From Alphaproteobacteria bacterium (GTDB lineage: Bacteria > Pseudomonadota > Alphaproteobacteria > Rhodobacterales > Rhodobacteraceae), in assembly GCA_024277955.1 (NCBI GenBank), contig JAJRUE010000037.1, positions 1-19,024 of the forward strand: a stretch of 19,024 nt of DNA, given 5' to 3'. Both the position numbers and the translations under genes were made by a program. Of the stretch, positions 6,676 through 14,778 are shown one piece after another. A model generated the notes under the pieces. That model was not told where the DNA came from, searched no databases, and saw only the letters and a program-made list of their open reading frames with translations. Every line of letters starts with the position of its first letter. Within the stretch, counting starts at the first letter, position 1.

Positions 6676-7620
6676 ATGGACAACATTCTGACCAACCTGC
6701 AGCTCTTGACGAGCTTTGCACCGGTCATCAACCTGGAACTGATCGCCAACGGCCTGCTGGTGGGGGCGATCTTTGCGCTGATCGCCTATGGCATGGCCCT
6801 GGTCTGGGGGGTGATGAACATCATCAACGTGGCCCAGGGCGCCTTTGTGATCCTGGGGGGCTACGTATCCTATTACATCGTCACCGCCCTGATCGGCATT
6901 TCGCCGAACACTCCGCGGCTGGTCTGGATCGTGCTGTCGATGCCGCTGGCGGCCCTGTCGGTGGCGCTGTTTGCCTATATCGTGTTCCGCGTCATCATCC
7001 AGCGCATCCTCGACAAGGATCTGTTCATTTCGCTGCTGGCCACCTTCGGGATCGAACTGGTGATGCAGCAGACCATGAACCAGCTTTTCACCGCCGAGGA
7101 ACGGGTGGTGGACGCGCAGCTGCCCACCTTTGCCTTTATCGACTACATGGTGAACATCCCCGGCTCGCGGGCGCTTGGGGCGCTTCTGGGGGTCGCGGCC
7201 GCGGTCGCCATCGTCGCGCTGGTGCGCTATTCGCGCTTTGGCCGCGCGATCCGCGCCACCGCGCAAAACGCCCAGGCCGCGCGGATCATGGGGATCGACA
7301 CCGACCGGGTCCATGCCATGACCTATGCGCTGAACGGCGCGATCTGCGGGGTTGCCGGTTCGATCGTCGCCTTTGTCTATGTGCTGCACCCGTTCCAGGG
7401 ATTCATCTACACGCTGCGCAGCTTCGCCATCGTCATCCTGGCCGGGATCGGCAACATCGTCGGGGTGATATTCGCCGCCCTCGGACTGGGGGTCTACGAG
7501 AACTACGCCGGCTTCGTGCTGGGCCCCGAGTTCCAGAACGGCATGGTGTTCATCATCGTGCCGCTGACATTGCTGATCCGCGCCCGCCTGATGCGGCGCA
7601 AACGCCAATACCTGAAGTGA
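6676..7620 (+). CDS. HAAT-family ABC importer permease, LivH-type
   Basis: This 314-residue inner-membrane permease is one half of the translocation pore of the importer. It has about eight hydrophobic segments. The family region GLLVGAIFALIAYGMALVWGV followed by NIINVAQGAFVILGGYVSYY (roughly residues 26-67) is the LivH hallmark, and GRAIRATAQNAQAARIMGID (about 190-209) is the cytoplasmic loop that contacts the ATPase. ATG at 6676 with GAGGAAA about eight bases upstream. Length is close to the LivH norm of about 300. It follows the binding-protein gene by 84 bp and precedes the second permease by 13 bp, so the four downstream genes are one transcription unit. The nearby UUCG hairpin suggests lower expression than the binding protein. 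Confidence 0.93.
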   Translation: MDNILTNLQLLTSFAPVINLELIANGLLVGAIFALIAYGMALVWGVMNIINVAQGAFVILGGYVSYYIVTALIGISPNTPRLVWIVLSMPLAALSVALFAYIVFRVIIQRILDKDLFISLLATFGIELVMQQTMNQLFTAEERVVDAQLPTFAFIDYMVNIPGSRALGALLGVAAAVAIVALVRYSRFGRAIRATAQNAQAARIMGIDTDRVHAMTYALNGAICGVAGSIVAFVYVLHPFQGFIYTLRSFAIVILAGIGNIVGVIFAALGLGVYENYAGFVLGPEFQNGMVFIIVPLTLLIRARLMRRKRQYLK

Positions 7621-7633
7621 GGCCGACGAAGAC

Positions 7634-8677
7634 ATGCTGAAACAATCACCTGCACAATGGCTGGCGGCCCTGGTTTTTCTGGGCGTCATCATTACCGCGC
7701 CCTTTTTCCTGCCCAACAACATGGCGCAGCTGGTCGATCTGATGGTGTTCATCCTGATCGCGCTGAGCTGGGACATGATGGGCGGACAGATGGGCTACAA
7801 TTCCTTTGGCAACATCCTGTTCTTCGGGGTGGGGATGTATCTTGTCGCGTCGACCCAGGTCATCATGGGGGGGGTTTCGCTGATGGAATACAACTCGGCC
7901 CGCGGCGGAGACCTCGAGTCCTTCATGGTCGCCCCCACGATCTTTGTCGCATCGCTGCTGGTGGGGCTGCTGCTGGCGGCGGTGATCAACTTTTTCCTCG
8001 GGCTGTTCCTGGGCTTCCAGCTGTTGCAGACCCGCGGCCACTATTTTGCGGTGGGCACGCTTGGCCTTGGGGTGGCGGCCGGGGCATTCGCCGGCACCTT
8101 TCAGATCCTGGGCGCAGGGTCGGGGATGAACTTTGTCCAGCCGCCAGAGGGGGTTCAACTGACCAGCCTGCTGTATTTCACCGGCCTGGTGGTGGTGGTG
8201 GTGTTCTACCTGTTCCTGGTCTGGCTGCACAAAACCCGGTTCGGCTTCGTGATGAACGCGATCCGCGACAACGAGGACAAGGCCGAAGCGATGGGCCTGC
8301 CCACCGAAAAGGTCAAGGCCATCGCCTGGGCCGCCGCCGCTGCCTTTGCGGCGATCGCGGGCGGGCTTTACGGCGCCGGCAAGAACTTCATCGACCCGAC
8401 GGAGGTCGCGTTTTCGCTGCCCACGATCGGCGTCTGGATGCTGCTGATGCCGCTGATCGGCGGCAAGGGCACGCTGTGGGGGCCGATCATCGGGGCGGTG
8501 CTGTTCCAGCTGTTCAAGGAATTCTTCTGGACCTTCCTGTTCGGCTGGCAACGGGTGGCGCTGGGGCTGCTGATCGTGATCATCGTGGTGTTCTTTCCCG
8601 ATGGCGTCATGGGCGGGCTCAAGGCGCTCAGGCGCAGGCTGCCGGGCGGCGGCGCCAGAACCGGGGAGGCAGCGTGA
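7634..8677 (+). CDS. HAAT-family ABC importer permease, LivM-type
   Basis: This 347-residue membrane protein pairs with the LivH-type subunit. It has about nine or ten hydrophobic stretches. Family sequences include ALSWDMMGGQMGYNSFGNIL near residue 39, RGHYFAVGTLGLGVAAGAFA near 135, and the ATPase-contacting loop GFVMNAIRDNEDKAEAMGLP near 203. ATG at 7634; the ribosome site is poor (GAAGAC), so it may rely on translational coupling to the gene 13 bp upstream. Its stop codon overlaps the start of the next gene by one base. The C-terminal tail is basic (KALRRRLPGGGARTG). Confidence 0.93.
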   Translation: MLKQSPAQWLAALVFLGVIITAPFFLPNNMAQLVDLMVFILIALSWDMMGGQMGYNSFGNILFFGVGMYLVASTQVIMGGVSLMEYNSARGGDLESFMVAPTIFVASLLVGLLLAAVINFFLGLFLGFQLLQTRGHYFAVGTLGLGVAAGAFAGTFQILGAGSGMNFVQPPEGVQLTSLLYFTGLVVVVVFYLFLVWLHKTRFGFVMNAIRDNEDKAEAMGLPTEKVKAIAWAAAAAFAAIAGGLYGAGKNFIDPTEVAFSLPTIGVWMLLMPLIGGKGTLWGPIIGAVLFQLFKEFFWTFLFGWQRVALGLLIVIIVVFFPDGVMGGLKALRRRLPGGGARTGEAA

Positions 8678-9426
8678 TGGCGACCGATCCGATTCTGACG
8701 ATCCGTGGCGTGTCCAAGCATTTCGGCGGCATCTACGCCAACCAGGACATTTCGATGGAAGTGCCGCGCGGCGCGATTATCGGGCTGATCGGCCCGAACG
8801 GGTCCGGCAAGTCGACGCTGTTCGGCTCGATCTGCGGCTATCACCCGATCGACGCCGGCTCGATCGTCTATGAGGGACACGAGCTGAAGAGGCTGCGCAC
8901 CCCGGAAATCGCGCGCCTCGGCCTGATCCGCACCTTCCAGCAGACCCATGTATACGACGAAATGGACTGCGTGCGGAACATGCTGATCTCGCGCCCGATG
9001 CGCGCCGGCGACATCCACACGCTGCTGCACGAACCCACCGCGCGCGACCGCGAGCGCGCCGAAGAACTGCTGGAATTCGTCGGCCTCGCCTCCAAGCGGC
9101 ACCTGCTGGCTGGGTCGCTGTCGTTCGGCCAGCAGAAGCTGCTGGAATTCGCGATGGCGCTGATGAACGAACCCGACCTCTTGCTGCTGGACGAACCGAC
9201 CGCGGGCATCAACCCGACGCTGATCAACGGGCTGATCGACCGGCTGCGCCAGGCCAACGAACGGTTCGGGGTGACGCTTTTCGTGATCGAACACAACATG
9301 CGGGTGATGATGAACCTGGCGCAGGAAATCCATGTGCTGGCCGGCGGCAAGCTGATCGCCAGCGGGGCGCCCGGGGACATCCAGAACGATCCCAAAGTGA
9401 TCGAAGCCTACCTGGGGGGGCACTGA
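8677..9426 (+). CDS. HAAT-family ABC importer ATPase, LivG-type
   Basis: One of the two nucleotide-binding subunits that power the importer, on the cytoplasmic face. It has 249 residues. Walker A is GPNGSGKST (39-47), Q-loop Gln near 88-89 (RTFQQTH), signature LSFGQQKLLE (148-157, the LivG variant of LSGGQ), Walker B LLLLDE (168-173) and H-loop His206 (IEHNM). The ATG at 8677 is chosen because its first base is the last base of the preceding TGA stop, and GGGGAGG lies at 8663-8669. The same reading frame stays open far upstream through livM, but that part is a shadow without family sequence. The stop is one base before the next gene's ATG. Confidence 0.95.
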   Translation: MATDPILTIRGVSKHFGGIYANQDISMEVPRGAIIGLIGPNGSGKSTLFGSICGYHPIDAGSIVYEGHELKRLRTPEIARLGLIRTFQQTHVYDEMDCVRNMLISRPMRAGDIHTLLHEPTARDRERAEELLEFVGLASKRHLLAGSLSFGQQKLLEFAMALMNEPDLLLLDEPTAGINPTLINGLIDRLRQANERFGVTLFVIEHNMRVMMNLAQEIHVLAGGKLIASGAPGDIQNDPKVIEAYLGGH

Positions 9427-9427
9427 C

Positions 9428-10309
9428 ATGGCCGACAAGACGGAAAACGGAAGCGCCGGCGAAAAGCGGATTTCGGGCTACCATCAGGGCGGCGTCGATA
9501 CGGTCCTTTCGGTGGATGCGGTGGCGCAGCAGGCCCAGGAAATGGCCAGCGAACGCCCGAGTCGCGATCAGCTGTGGGCGCTGACCGGGGGCGAGCCGCT
9601 GCTGACCATCGAGGATCTGGTCGCGGGCTACGGCGCGATGGAGATCCTGCACGGGGTCAACCTGGCGGTGGGCAAGGGCCAGTCGCTGTGCCTGATCGGC
9701 CCGAACGGCGCCGGCAAGTCGACGGTGCTGCATTCGATCTACGGCTTCACCAATATCCGCTCCGGCAGGATCGGCATCGCCGGGCGCGACGTGACGCGCG
9801 AAAAGCCGAACCGCAAGCTGGCGGCCTCGGGCATCGCCTATATCCTGCAGGACAATTCGGTCTTTCCCGACATGACGGTGCGCGAGAACCTGTTGATGGG
9901 GGGCTACCTGCTGGACACCCCCAGACAGGCGGCCGAAAAGGCCGACGAGATTCTGGACCGCTACGACCGGCTGGCGGCGCGGGCGCACCAGCCGGCACGG
10001 GTTCTGTCGGGCGGCGAACGGCGGCTGCTCGAGATATCCCGCGCCCTGGTGATGGACCCCGAGGTTCTGCTGGTGGACGAACCCTCGATCGGGCTGGAGC
10101 CGCGGTTCATCGACATGGTGTTCGACATCCTCACCGACTTGCAGATGCGCGACGGCAAGACCATCGTGATGGTCGAACAGAATGCCCGCAAGGGGCTGGA
10201 GTTCGCCGACCTGGGATATGTCCTGGTGGCCGGCGAGGTGGCGATCGCCGACAAGGGCGATGCGCTGCTGGAAAATCCGGACGTCGGGCGGCTGTTCCTG
10301 GGGGGATAG
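9428..10309 (+). CDS. HAAT-family ABC importer ATPase, LivF-type, with N-terminal extension
   Basis: Second ATPase of the importer, 293 residues. Walker A GPNGAGKST is at 91-99, Q-loop at YILQDNSVFPDM (138-149), signature LSGGERRLLE (193-202), Walker B VLLVDE (213-218), and VMVEQNARKGLEFAD is the LivF-type switch region. Usual LivF proteins are about 235 residues with Walker A near residue 38, so this one carries about 55 additional N-terminal residues (from MADKTENGSAGEKRISGYHQ to about residue 55) of polar, Gln/Ala-rich sequence without a recognised domain. The ATG at 9428, one base after the livG stop, is the natural coupled start. An internal start near residue 55 is possible, but the extension has the same base composition as the gene and no obvious internal ribosome site. 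Confidence 0.92.
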   Translation: MADKTENGSAGEKRISGYHQGGVDTVLSVDAVAQQAQEMASERPSRDQLWALTGGEPLLTIEDLVAGYGAMEILHGVNLAVGKGQSLCLIGPNGAGKSTVLHSIYGFTNIRSGRIGIAGRDVTREKPNRKLAASGIAYILQDNSVFPDMTVRENLLMGGYLLDTPRQAAEKADEILDRYDRLAARAHQPARVLSGGERRLLEISRALVMDPEVLLVDEPSIGLEPRFIDMVFDILTDLQMRDGKTIVMVEQNARKGLEFADLGYVLVAGEVAIADKGDALLENPDVGRLFLGG

Positions 10310-10358
10310 GCCACGCAACCCTTTGTCGGCAACACCCGCAGAAGCAGGGGCGAGCGGG

Positions 10359-10429
10359 GGCCAAGGTTTTTGCAAAAACCTTGGCCAAGGCGCTTGCAAG
10401 CGCCTTGGCGGCCGGCCCTGGCCGGCCGC
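10359..10429. repeat. Three abutting perfect inverted repeats (terminator-like array)
   Basis: Fifty bases after the livF stop lie three consecutive palindromes. The first (10359-10386, 28 bp) has arms ending CCAAGGTTTTTG / CAAAAACCTTGG. The second (10384-10409, 26 bp) centres on CGCTTG/CAAGCG with the same CCAAGG outer arms. The third (10408-10429) is GCGGCCGGCC-CT-GGCCGGCCGC. All stems are perfect and neighbours overlap by two or three bases. There is no terminal T-run, but the array is likely to stop or stabilise the importer transcript before the tRNA gene. Confidence 0.8.
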
Positions 10430-10439
10430 GCTTATCGGC

Positions 10440-10468
10440 TTGACCGGAAACATGCGGTGGACTAGTAG
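10440..10468 (+). promoter_or_regulatory. Promoter of the tRNA-Gly gene
   Basis: TTGACC (10440-10445), 17-bp spacer, TAGTAG (10463-10468). The transcript would begin around 10475, a few bases before the mature tRNA at 10482. A perfect 9-bp inverted repeat, GACCGGAAA (10442-10450) and TTTCCGGTC (10471-10479), brackets the promoter core from the -35 to the expected start point. Confidence 0.6.
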
Positions 10469-10481
10469 GTTTTCCGGTCTT

Positions 10482-10555
10482 GCGGGCGTTGTGTAGTGGT
10501 AAGACCTCAGCCTTCCAAGCTGATGACGCGGGTTCGATTCCCGCCGCCCGCTCCA
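10482..10555 (+). tRNA. tRNA-Gly (anticodon UCC)
   Basis: A 74-base cloverleaf with encoded CCA. The acceptor stem is GCGGGCG (10482-10488) / CGCCCGC (10545-10551), the discriminator is T, and CCA is at 10553-10555. The D arm contains GTGTAGTGGTAAGAC. The anticodon stem CAGC/GCTG encloses loop CTTCCAA with anticodon TCC. The T arm is GCGGG-TTCGATT-CCCGC. It reads GGA and GGG codons (glycine). It stands alone between two protein genes, with its own promoter. tRNA 3' ends are frequent integration sites, but no integrase or duplicated tRNA end is seen in this window. Confidence 0.97.
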
Positions 10556-10651
10556 ACTTCCTGGCCACCCCTGACGAATTGCCGCGCGGTCGTTTGCTTG
10601 AAGGGTCGGCGCGGGCAGGCTATCTGACCAGCAACGCAAGGGATGCCCAGC

Positions 10652-12445
10652 ATGGCCGAACCGGTAATTCAAAGTCAGGAAGAACGCGAAAAATCCAAGC
10701 GCGTAAGCGCGCTGGCCGAACTCTGGCCGTTCCTGCGCCCCTACAAGGCGATGCTGGTCGCGGCACTTCTGGCGCTTATCCTGACGGCCACGATTTCGCT
10801 GATCCTGCCGATTGCGGTGCGCCGGGTGGTGGATGGGTTCGGCGCCTCGAACGGAGAAATCCTCGACAGCTACTTCCTGGGAGCGCTGGCCATCGCCGGG
10901 TTGCTGGCCCTGGGAACGGGGCTGCGCTACTACCTGGTCACCCGGCTTGGCGAACGCGTCGTCGCCGACATCCGCAAGGCGGTGTTCGCGCGGATGATTT
11001 CCATGAGCCCGGCGTTTTTCGAAAACATCATGACCGGCGAGGTTCTGTCGCGCATCACCACCGACACCACCCTGATCCTGTCGGTGATCGGCTCCTCGGT
11101 TTCGGTGGCGCTGCGCAACGTGCTGATCTTTGTCGGCGGCCTGGTGCTGATGCTGTTCACCTCGGCGAAACTGACCCTGCTGGTGCTGCTGATCGTGCCC
11201 GCGGTGATCGTGCCGATCATCATTCTGGGCCGACGCCTGCGGGTGCTCAGCCGGGAAAACCAGGACTGGATCGCGGCCTCGTCGGGCAGCGCATCGGAAT
11301 CGCTGCTGTCGGTGCAGACGGTGCAGGCCTTTTCCCAGGAAGACAACACGCGCCGGGACTTCGCGCGCGTCACGGAAAACAGCTTTGAGTCCGCGAAAAA
11401 GCGGATCGGCACCCGCGCGGTAATGACCGTGATCGTGATCGCGCTGATCTTTTCCGGCGTCGTCGGCGTGCTCTGGATCGGCGCGCGCGACGTGCGTGCC
11501 GGCGACATGAGCGTGGGCGAACTGGTGCAGTTCCTGATCTATGCGATCATGGTCGCGGGCTCGGTCGCGGCGCTGTCGGAAATCTGGGGCGAGTTGCAGC
11601 GCGCCGCCGGCGCAACCGAACGGCTGGTCGAGTTGCTGAACGCCGATGACGAGGTGGCCGACCCGGCCTCGCCCGCGGTTCTCAAGCGCCCCGTCGCCGG
11701 CGAAATCGCCTTTGAGCACGTCAGTTTCAACTACCCCTCGCGCCCCGACCAGGCCGCGCTGCGCGACGTCAGCTTTACCGTCAGCCCCGGCGAAACGGTC
11801 GCGCTGGTCGGTCCTTCGGGGGCCGGAAAATCGACGATCATCCAGCTGCTCGAACGGTTCTACGACCCGCAGTCGGGACGCATCTCGATCGACGGGGTCG
11901 CGCTGGCCGACCTGCACCGGTCGGACTTCCGCCGCGAAATCGCGCTGGTGCCGCAGGATCCGGTGATCTTCGCCGCCTCGGCGCGCGACAATATCGGGTT
12001 CGGCCGGCCCGGCGCCACCGAAGACGAAATCATCGCCGCCGCCCGCGCCGCAGCCGCGCATGACTTTCTGTCGGCCCTGCCCAAGGGCTATGACACCTAT
12101 GTCGGCGAACGCGGCCTGATGCTGTCGGGCGGCCAGAAACAGCGTATCGCGATCGCCCGCGCCATCCTGCGCGATGCGCCGATCCTGCTGCTGGACGAAG
12201 CCACCTCGGCGCTGGACGCCGAGAGCGAGCTGGAAGTGCAGCGCGCGGTCGAAGCCATGGCCGCCGAGCGCACCACCCTGATCGTGGCCCACCGCCTGGC
12301 GACGGTGAAAAAGGCCGACCGGATCCTGGTGTTCGACAACGGCCAGATCGTCGCCGAGGGCACCCATGATACCCTGGTGGCCCAGGACGGCCTGTATGCC
12401 CGCTTGGCGCGCCTGCAGTTCACCGCCGGCATCGCCGCCGCCTGA
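10652..12445 (+). CDS. ABC exporter half-transporter (MsbA-like, membrane and ATPase domains fused)
   Basis: A 597-residue type IV ABC exporter that works as a dimer in the inner membrane. Residues about 25-320 are the six-helix membrane domain, with hydrophobic stretches near 34-54, 74-92, 152-170, 175-193, 257-276 and 290-308. The ATPase has Walker A GPSGAGKST (387-395), Q-loop VPQDP, signature LSGGQKQRIAIARAIL (491-506), Walker B ILLLDE (511-516) with catalytic Glu516, and H-loop His547. I prefer the ATG at 10652, with AAGGG nine bases upstream; the ATG at 10643 touches that site. The substrate could be lipid, glycolipid, peptide or drug; nothing in the sequence decides. It resembles the MsbA-related subfamily of alphaproteobacteria. 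It appears to be a single-gene unit following the tRNA. Confidence 0.93.
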   Translation: MAEPVIQSQEEREKSKRVSALAELWPFLRPYKAMLVAALLALILTATISLILPIAVRRVVDGFGASNGEILDSYFLGALAIAGLLALGTGLRYYLVTRLGERVVADIRKAVFARMISMSPAFFENIMTGEVLSRITTDTTLILSVIGSSVSVALRNVLIFVGGLVLMLFTSAKLTLLVLLIVPAVIVPIIILGRRLRVLSRENQDWIAASSGSASESLLSVQTVQAFSQEDNTRRDFARVTENSFESAKKRIGTRAVMTVIVIALIFSGVVGVLWIGARDVRAGDMSVGELVQFLIYAIMVAGSVAALSEIWGELQRAAGATERLVELLNADDEVADPASPAVLKRPVAGEIAFEHVSFNYPSRPDQAALRDVSFTVSPGETVALVGPSGAGKSTIIQLLERFYDPQSGRISIDGVALADLHRSDFRREIALVPQDPVIFAASARDNIGFGRPGATEDEIIAAARAAAAHDFLSALPKGYDTYVGERGLMLSGGQKQRIAIARAILRDAPILLLDEATSALDAESELEVQRAVEAMAAERTTLIVAHRLATVKKADRILVFDNGQIVAEGTHDTLVAQDGLYARLARLQFTAGIAAA

Positions 12446-12507
12446 GCCCGCCCCAAACGCCCCCGCGGCCCTTTCAGCACCCCGGTGTTTCGGGCGCTGC
12501 CCGGTTT

Positions 12508-12522
12508 GCGACGCTGCGTCGC
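12508..12522 (+). terminator. Small perfect hairpin after the ABC exporter gene
   Basis: GCGACG (12508-12513) and CGTCGC (12517-12522) pair around a CTG loop, 63 bases after the exporter stop. No T-run follows, so this is at best a factor-dependent terminator or a stabilising structure. The remainder of the 12446-12636 gap shows no clear promoter. Confidence 0.3.
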
Positions 12523-12636
12523 CGGCGGCGGATTTAGCGCCGCGCCGGCCCCAAGACCTTGCGAAAACCCGACTTTGTGACCATCTTGGTTTCCAGAACA
12601 AAAAGACACCGAAAAAACCGGGATAGGGAGAGACAA

Positions 12637-14532
12637 ATGACCCAGTGGGCCAGCGACGCCGATCGTATTGCGATCGAACAGGAAATGCCGTGGGAAGAGC
12701 GCGGACTGCCCGACACGATCTACCAGTTGCTGTCCTCGACCGCCGAAAAACACGGCGACAGCAATGCCCTGTCCTTTCAGTTGCTGTCCGACCCGGACGC
12801 CAAGGCCGAAACCCTGACCTGGCGCGAAATCCACGACAAGACCGTACAGGCCGCCAACCTGTTCCGCGAACTTGGCGTCGGCGAAACCGACGTGGTGGCC
12901 TTTGTGCTGCCCAACGCCAACGAAACCGCGATCACCCTGCTTGGCGGCATGGTGGCGGGCATCGTCAACCCGGTGAACCCGCTGCTGGACCCCGAACAGA
13001 TCGCCGCCATCCTGCGCGAAACCAAGGCCAAGGTCGTGGTGACGCTCAAGTCCTTTCCCAAGACCGACGTGGCGCAAAAGGTTTCGGCGGCGCTGGCGCT
13101 CGCGCCGAACGTCAAGACCGTGCTCGAGGTGGACCTGCTGCGCTACCTGACGCCGCCCAAGTCCTGGATCGTGCCGCTGCTGCGCCCCAAGAACCCGGTC
13201 GCCCACCAGGCGACGGTCAAGGACTTCAACAAGGAAATCGCCCGCCAGCCCACGACGCTGCAGTTCGAAGACAGCAAGGGCGACCGCGTGGGCGCCTATT
13301 TCCACACCGGCGGCACCACCGGCATGCCCAAGGTGGCGCAGCACAAGTATTCCGGGATGATCTACAACGGCTGGATCGGCAGCACGATCCTGTACACCGA
13401 AAACGACAACATCATGTGTCCGCTGCCGCTGTTCCATGTCTTCGCCACCCACGTGATCTGGATGGCGATGCTGTCTTCGGGCGCGCATATGGTGATGCCG
13501 ACGCCCGCAGGTTACCGCGGCGAAGGCGTTTTCGACAATTTCTGGAAACTGATCGAACGCTGGAAGATCACCTTCATCATCTCGGTGCCGACCGCCATTT
13601 CGCAGTTGATGCAACGACCGGTGGACGCCGACATTTCCAGCGTGAAAACCGCGTTTTCCGGGTCGGCCCCGCTGCCGGTGGAACTTTTCAACAAGTTCAA
13701 GGCCGCTTCGGGCATCAATATCGTCGAAGGCTACGGGCTGACCGAAGCCACCTGCCTTGTGTCGTGCAACCCGGTGCACGGCGAACAGAAGATCGGCTCG
13801 GTCGGGATCCCGTTTCCCTATACCAAGGTGCGCATTCTCGATTGCGATGCGGATGGCAATGTCAAAAAAGAGATGGGCGTCGATGAAATCGGCGAGATCT
13901 GCATCTACAATCCCGGGGTCTACCCCGGCCACACCTACACCGAGGAAGACAAGAACAAGGGGCTTTTCGCCGACGGGAAATATCTGCGCACCGGCGATTT
14001 GGGGCGTATCGACGCCGACGGGTTCCTTTGGATCACCGGTCGCGCCAAGGATCTGATCATCCGCGGCGGCCACAACATCGACCCGGCCGAGATCGAAGAC
14101 GCCCTGGCCGCCCATCCGGCGGTGGCGATGGCCGGCGCGATCGGCCAGCCGGATGCGCATTCGGGCGAACTGCCCTGCGTCTATGTCGAACTGGTCGGCG
14201 GGGCCAGCGTCACCGAAGACGAACTGCTGGCCTTTGCCAAGGAACATATCCACGAACGCGCCGCCTACCCGAAATACCTCGAAATCCTGCCCGAACTGCC
14301 GAAAACCGCGGTCGGAAAAGTCTTCAAGCCCGATCTGCGCAAGATGGCCATCACGCGGGTCTTCGACGAAGCGCTTGAAAAGGCCGGGGTCGCGGCGCGC
14401 GTAAGCCGGGTCATCGACGACAAGAAACGTGGTCTGGTGGCCCAACTCGAACGCCAGGGCGAGGTGACCGACGACGCGGTCGAGGCGGTTCTGGGGGCCT
14501 TCACCCGCCCCTGGGAATGGGCCGACGGCTAG
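12637..14532 (+). CDS. Acyl-CoA synthetase (AMP-forming, long 631-residue form)
   Basis: This enzyme activates a carboxylic acid with ATP to an acyl-adenylate and then to the CoA thioester. The ANL-superfamily motifs are complete: P-loop TGGTTGMPK (224-232), GYGLTEAT (365-372), TGD at 452-454, hinge GRAKDLIIRGGHNIDPAEIE (468-487) and catalytic Lys561 in LPKTAVGKVFKPDLR. The ATG at 12637 is preceded by GGGAGAG; upstream in-frame sequence is not protein-like. At 631 residues it is longer than the 540-560 typical of short/medium-chain relatives. The extra length is an insertion around 165-210 and a C-terminal tail after about 575 (acidic/helical, ending in PWEWADG), as in an alphaproteobacterial subgroup of uncharacterised acyl-CoA synthetases. 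Substrate unknown; a fatty or aromatic acid is possible. No partner beta-oxidation gene is adjacent. Confidence 0.9.
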   Translation: MTQWASDADRIAIEQEMPWEERGLPDTIYQLLSSTAEKHGDSNALSFQLLSDPDAKAETLTWREIHDKTVQAANLFRELGVGETDVVAFVLPNANETAITLLGGMVAGIVNPVNPLLDPEQIAAILRETKAKVVVTLKSFPKTDVAQKVSAALALAPNVKTVLEVDLLRYLTPPKSWIVPLLRPKNPVAHQATVKDFNKEIARQPTTLQFEDSKGDRVGAYFHTGGTTGMPKVAQHKYSGMIYNGWIGSTILYTENDNIMCPLPLFHVFATHVIWMAMLSSGAHMVMPTPAGYRGEGVFDNFWKLIERWKITFIISVPTAISQLMQRPVDADISSVKTAFSGSAPLPVELFNKFKAASGINIVEGYGLTEATCLVSCNPVHGEQKIGSVGIPFPYTKVRILDCDADGNVKKEMGVDEIGEICIYNPGVYPGHTYTEEDKNKGLFADGKYLRTGDLGRIDADGFLWITGRAKDLIIRGGHNIDPAEIEDALAAHPAVAMAGAIGQPDAHSGELPCVYVELVGGASVTEDELLAFAKEHIHERAAYPKYLEILPELPKTAVGKVFKPDLRKMAITRVFDEALEKAGVAARVSRVIDDKKRGLVAQLERQGEVTDDAVEAVLGAFTRPWEWADG

Positions 14533-14548
14533 GATAAAAACCCGCTTT

Positions 14549-14578
14549 TTTCGGGGTCGGGCCCGGCCGGCCCCGAAA
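14549..14578. terminator. Strong hairpin after the acyl-CoA synthetase gene
   Basis: TTTCGGGGTCGG (14549-14560) and CCGGCCCCGAAA (14567-14578) form a 12-bp stem with one G-T pair and a six-base loop, 16 bases after the stop. A run of T lies just before it and no T-run after it, so it may end plus-strand transcripts inefficiently. The remaining gap to 14778 contains a small perfect repeat ACCTTT-TCT-AAAGGT (14637-14651) and nothing else recognisable. Confidence 0.5.
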
Positions 14579-14778
14579 GCACACGCCGGGCGAAGATCGG
14601 CGAAATCCCGCGCAATCAATGGGTTGTGCGCGAATTACCTTTTCTAAAGGTCTCTGTGCAACGATCCTCTGGGTAAAACGGCGCATGGGCGGGCCTGCCC
14701 CGACGATGACGCCGAAGCGCCTCAAACGTGCCACATTTCGCTGGTGATGTGCACATGGGGCCAAACGCGAGGTGAGGC

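Noticed and set aside
7657..8676. Upstream extension of the livG frame through livM
   Set aside because: The frame is open, but the translation is a shadow of livM; the ATG at 8677 with a ribosome site and a stop/start overlap is the real start.
10482..10555. tRNA-Gly as an attachment site of an integrated element
   Set aside because: No integrase gene, no second copy of the tRNA 3' end and no shift in gene content or composition on either side within the window.
9224..12601. Very long minus-strand open frame (1125 codons) across livG, livF, the tRNA and the ABC exporter
   Set aside because: It is antisense to four well-supported genes, crosses a tRNA and three perfect palindromes, and its translation is Arg/His/Gln-rich with no family motif. 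High GC content makes stop codons rare in this frame.
2013..14532. A phenylpropanoid-type pathway: aromatic ammonia-lyase, CoA ligase and aldehyde dehydrogenase
   Set aside because: The lyase carries histidase selectivity residues (SH pair and NQEDH), the acyl-CoA synthetase is 7 kb away behind a tRNA and another gene, and no hydratase/lyase for a cinnamoyl-CoA step is present.
12097..14619. Long minus-strand open frame (840 codons) antisense to the acyl-CoA synthetase
   Set aside because: Low-complexity Gly/Asp/His-rich translation without motifs, exactly complementary to a gene with complete catalytic motifs.
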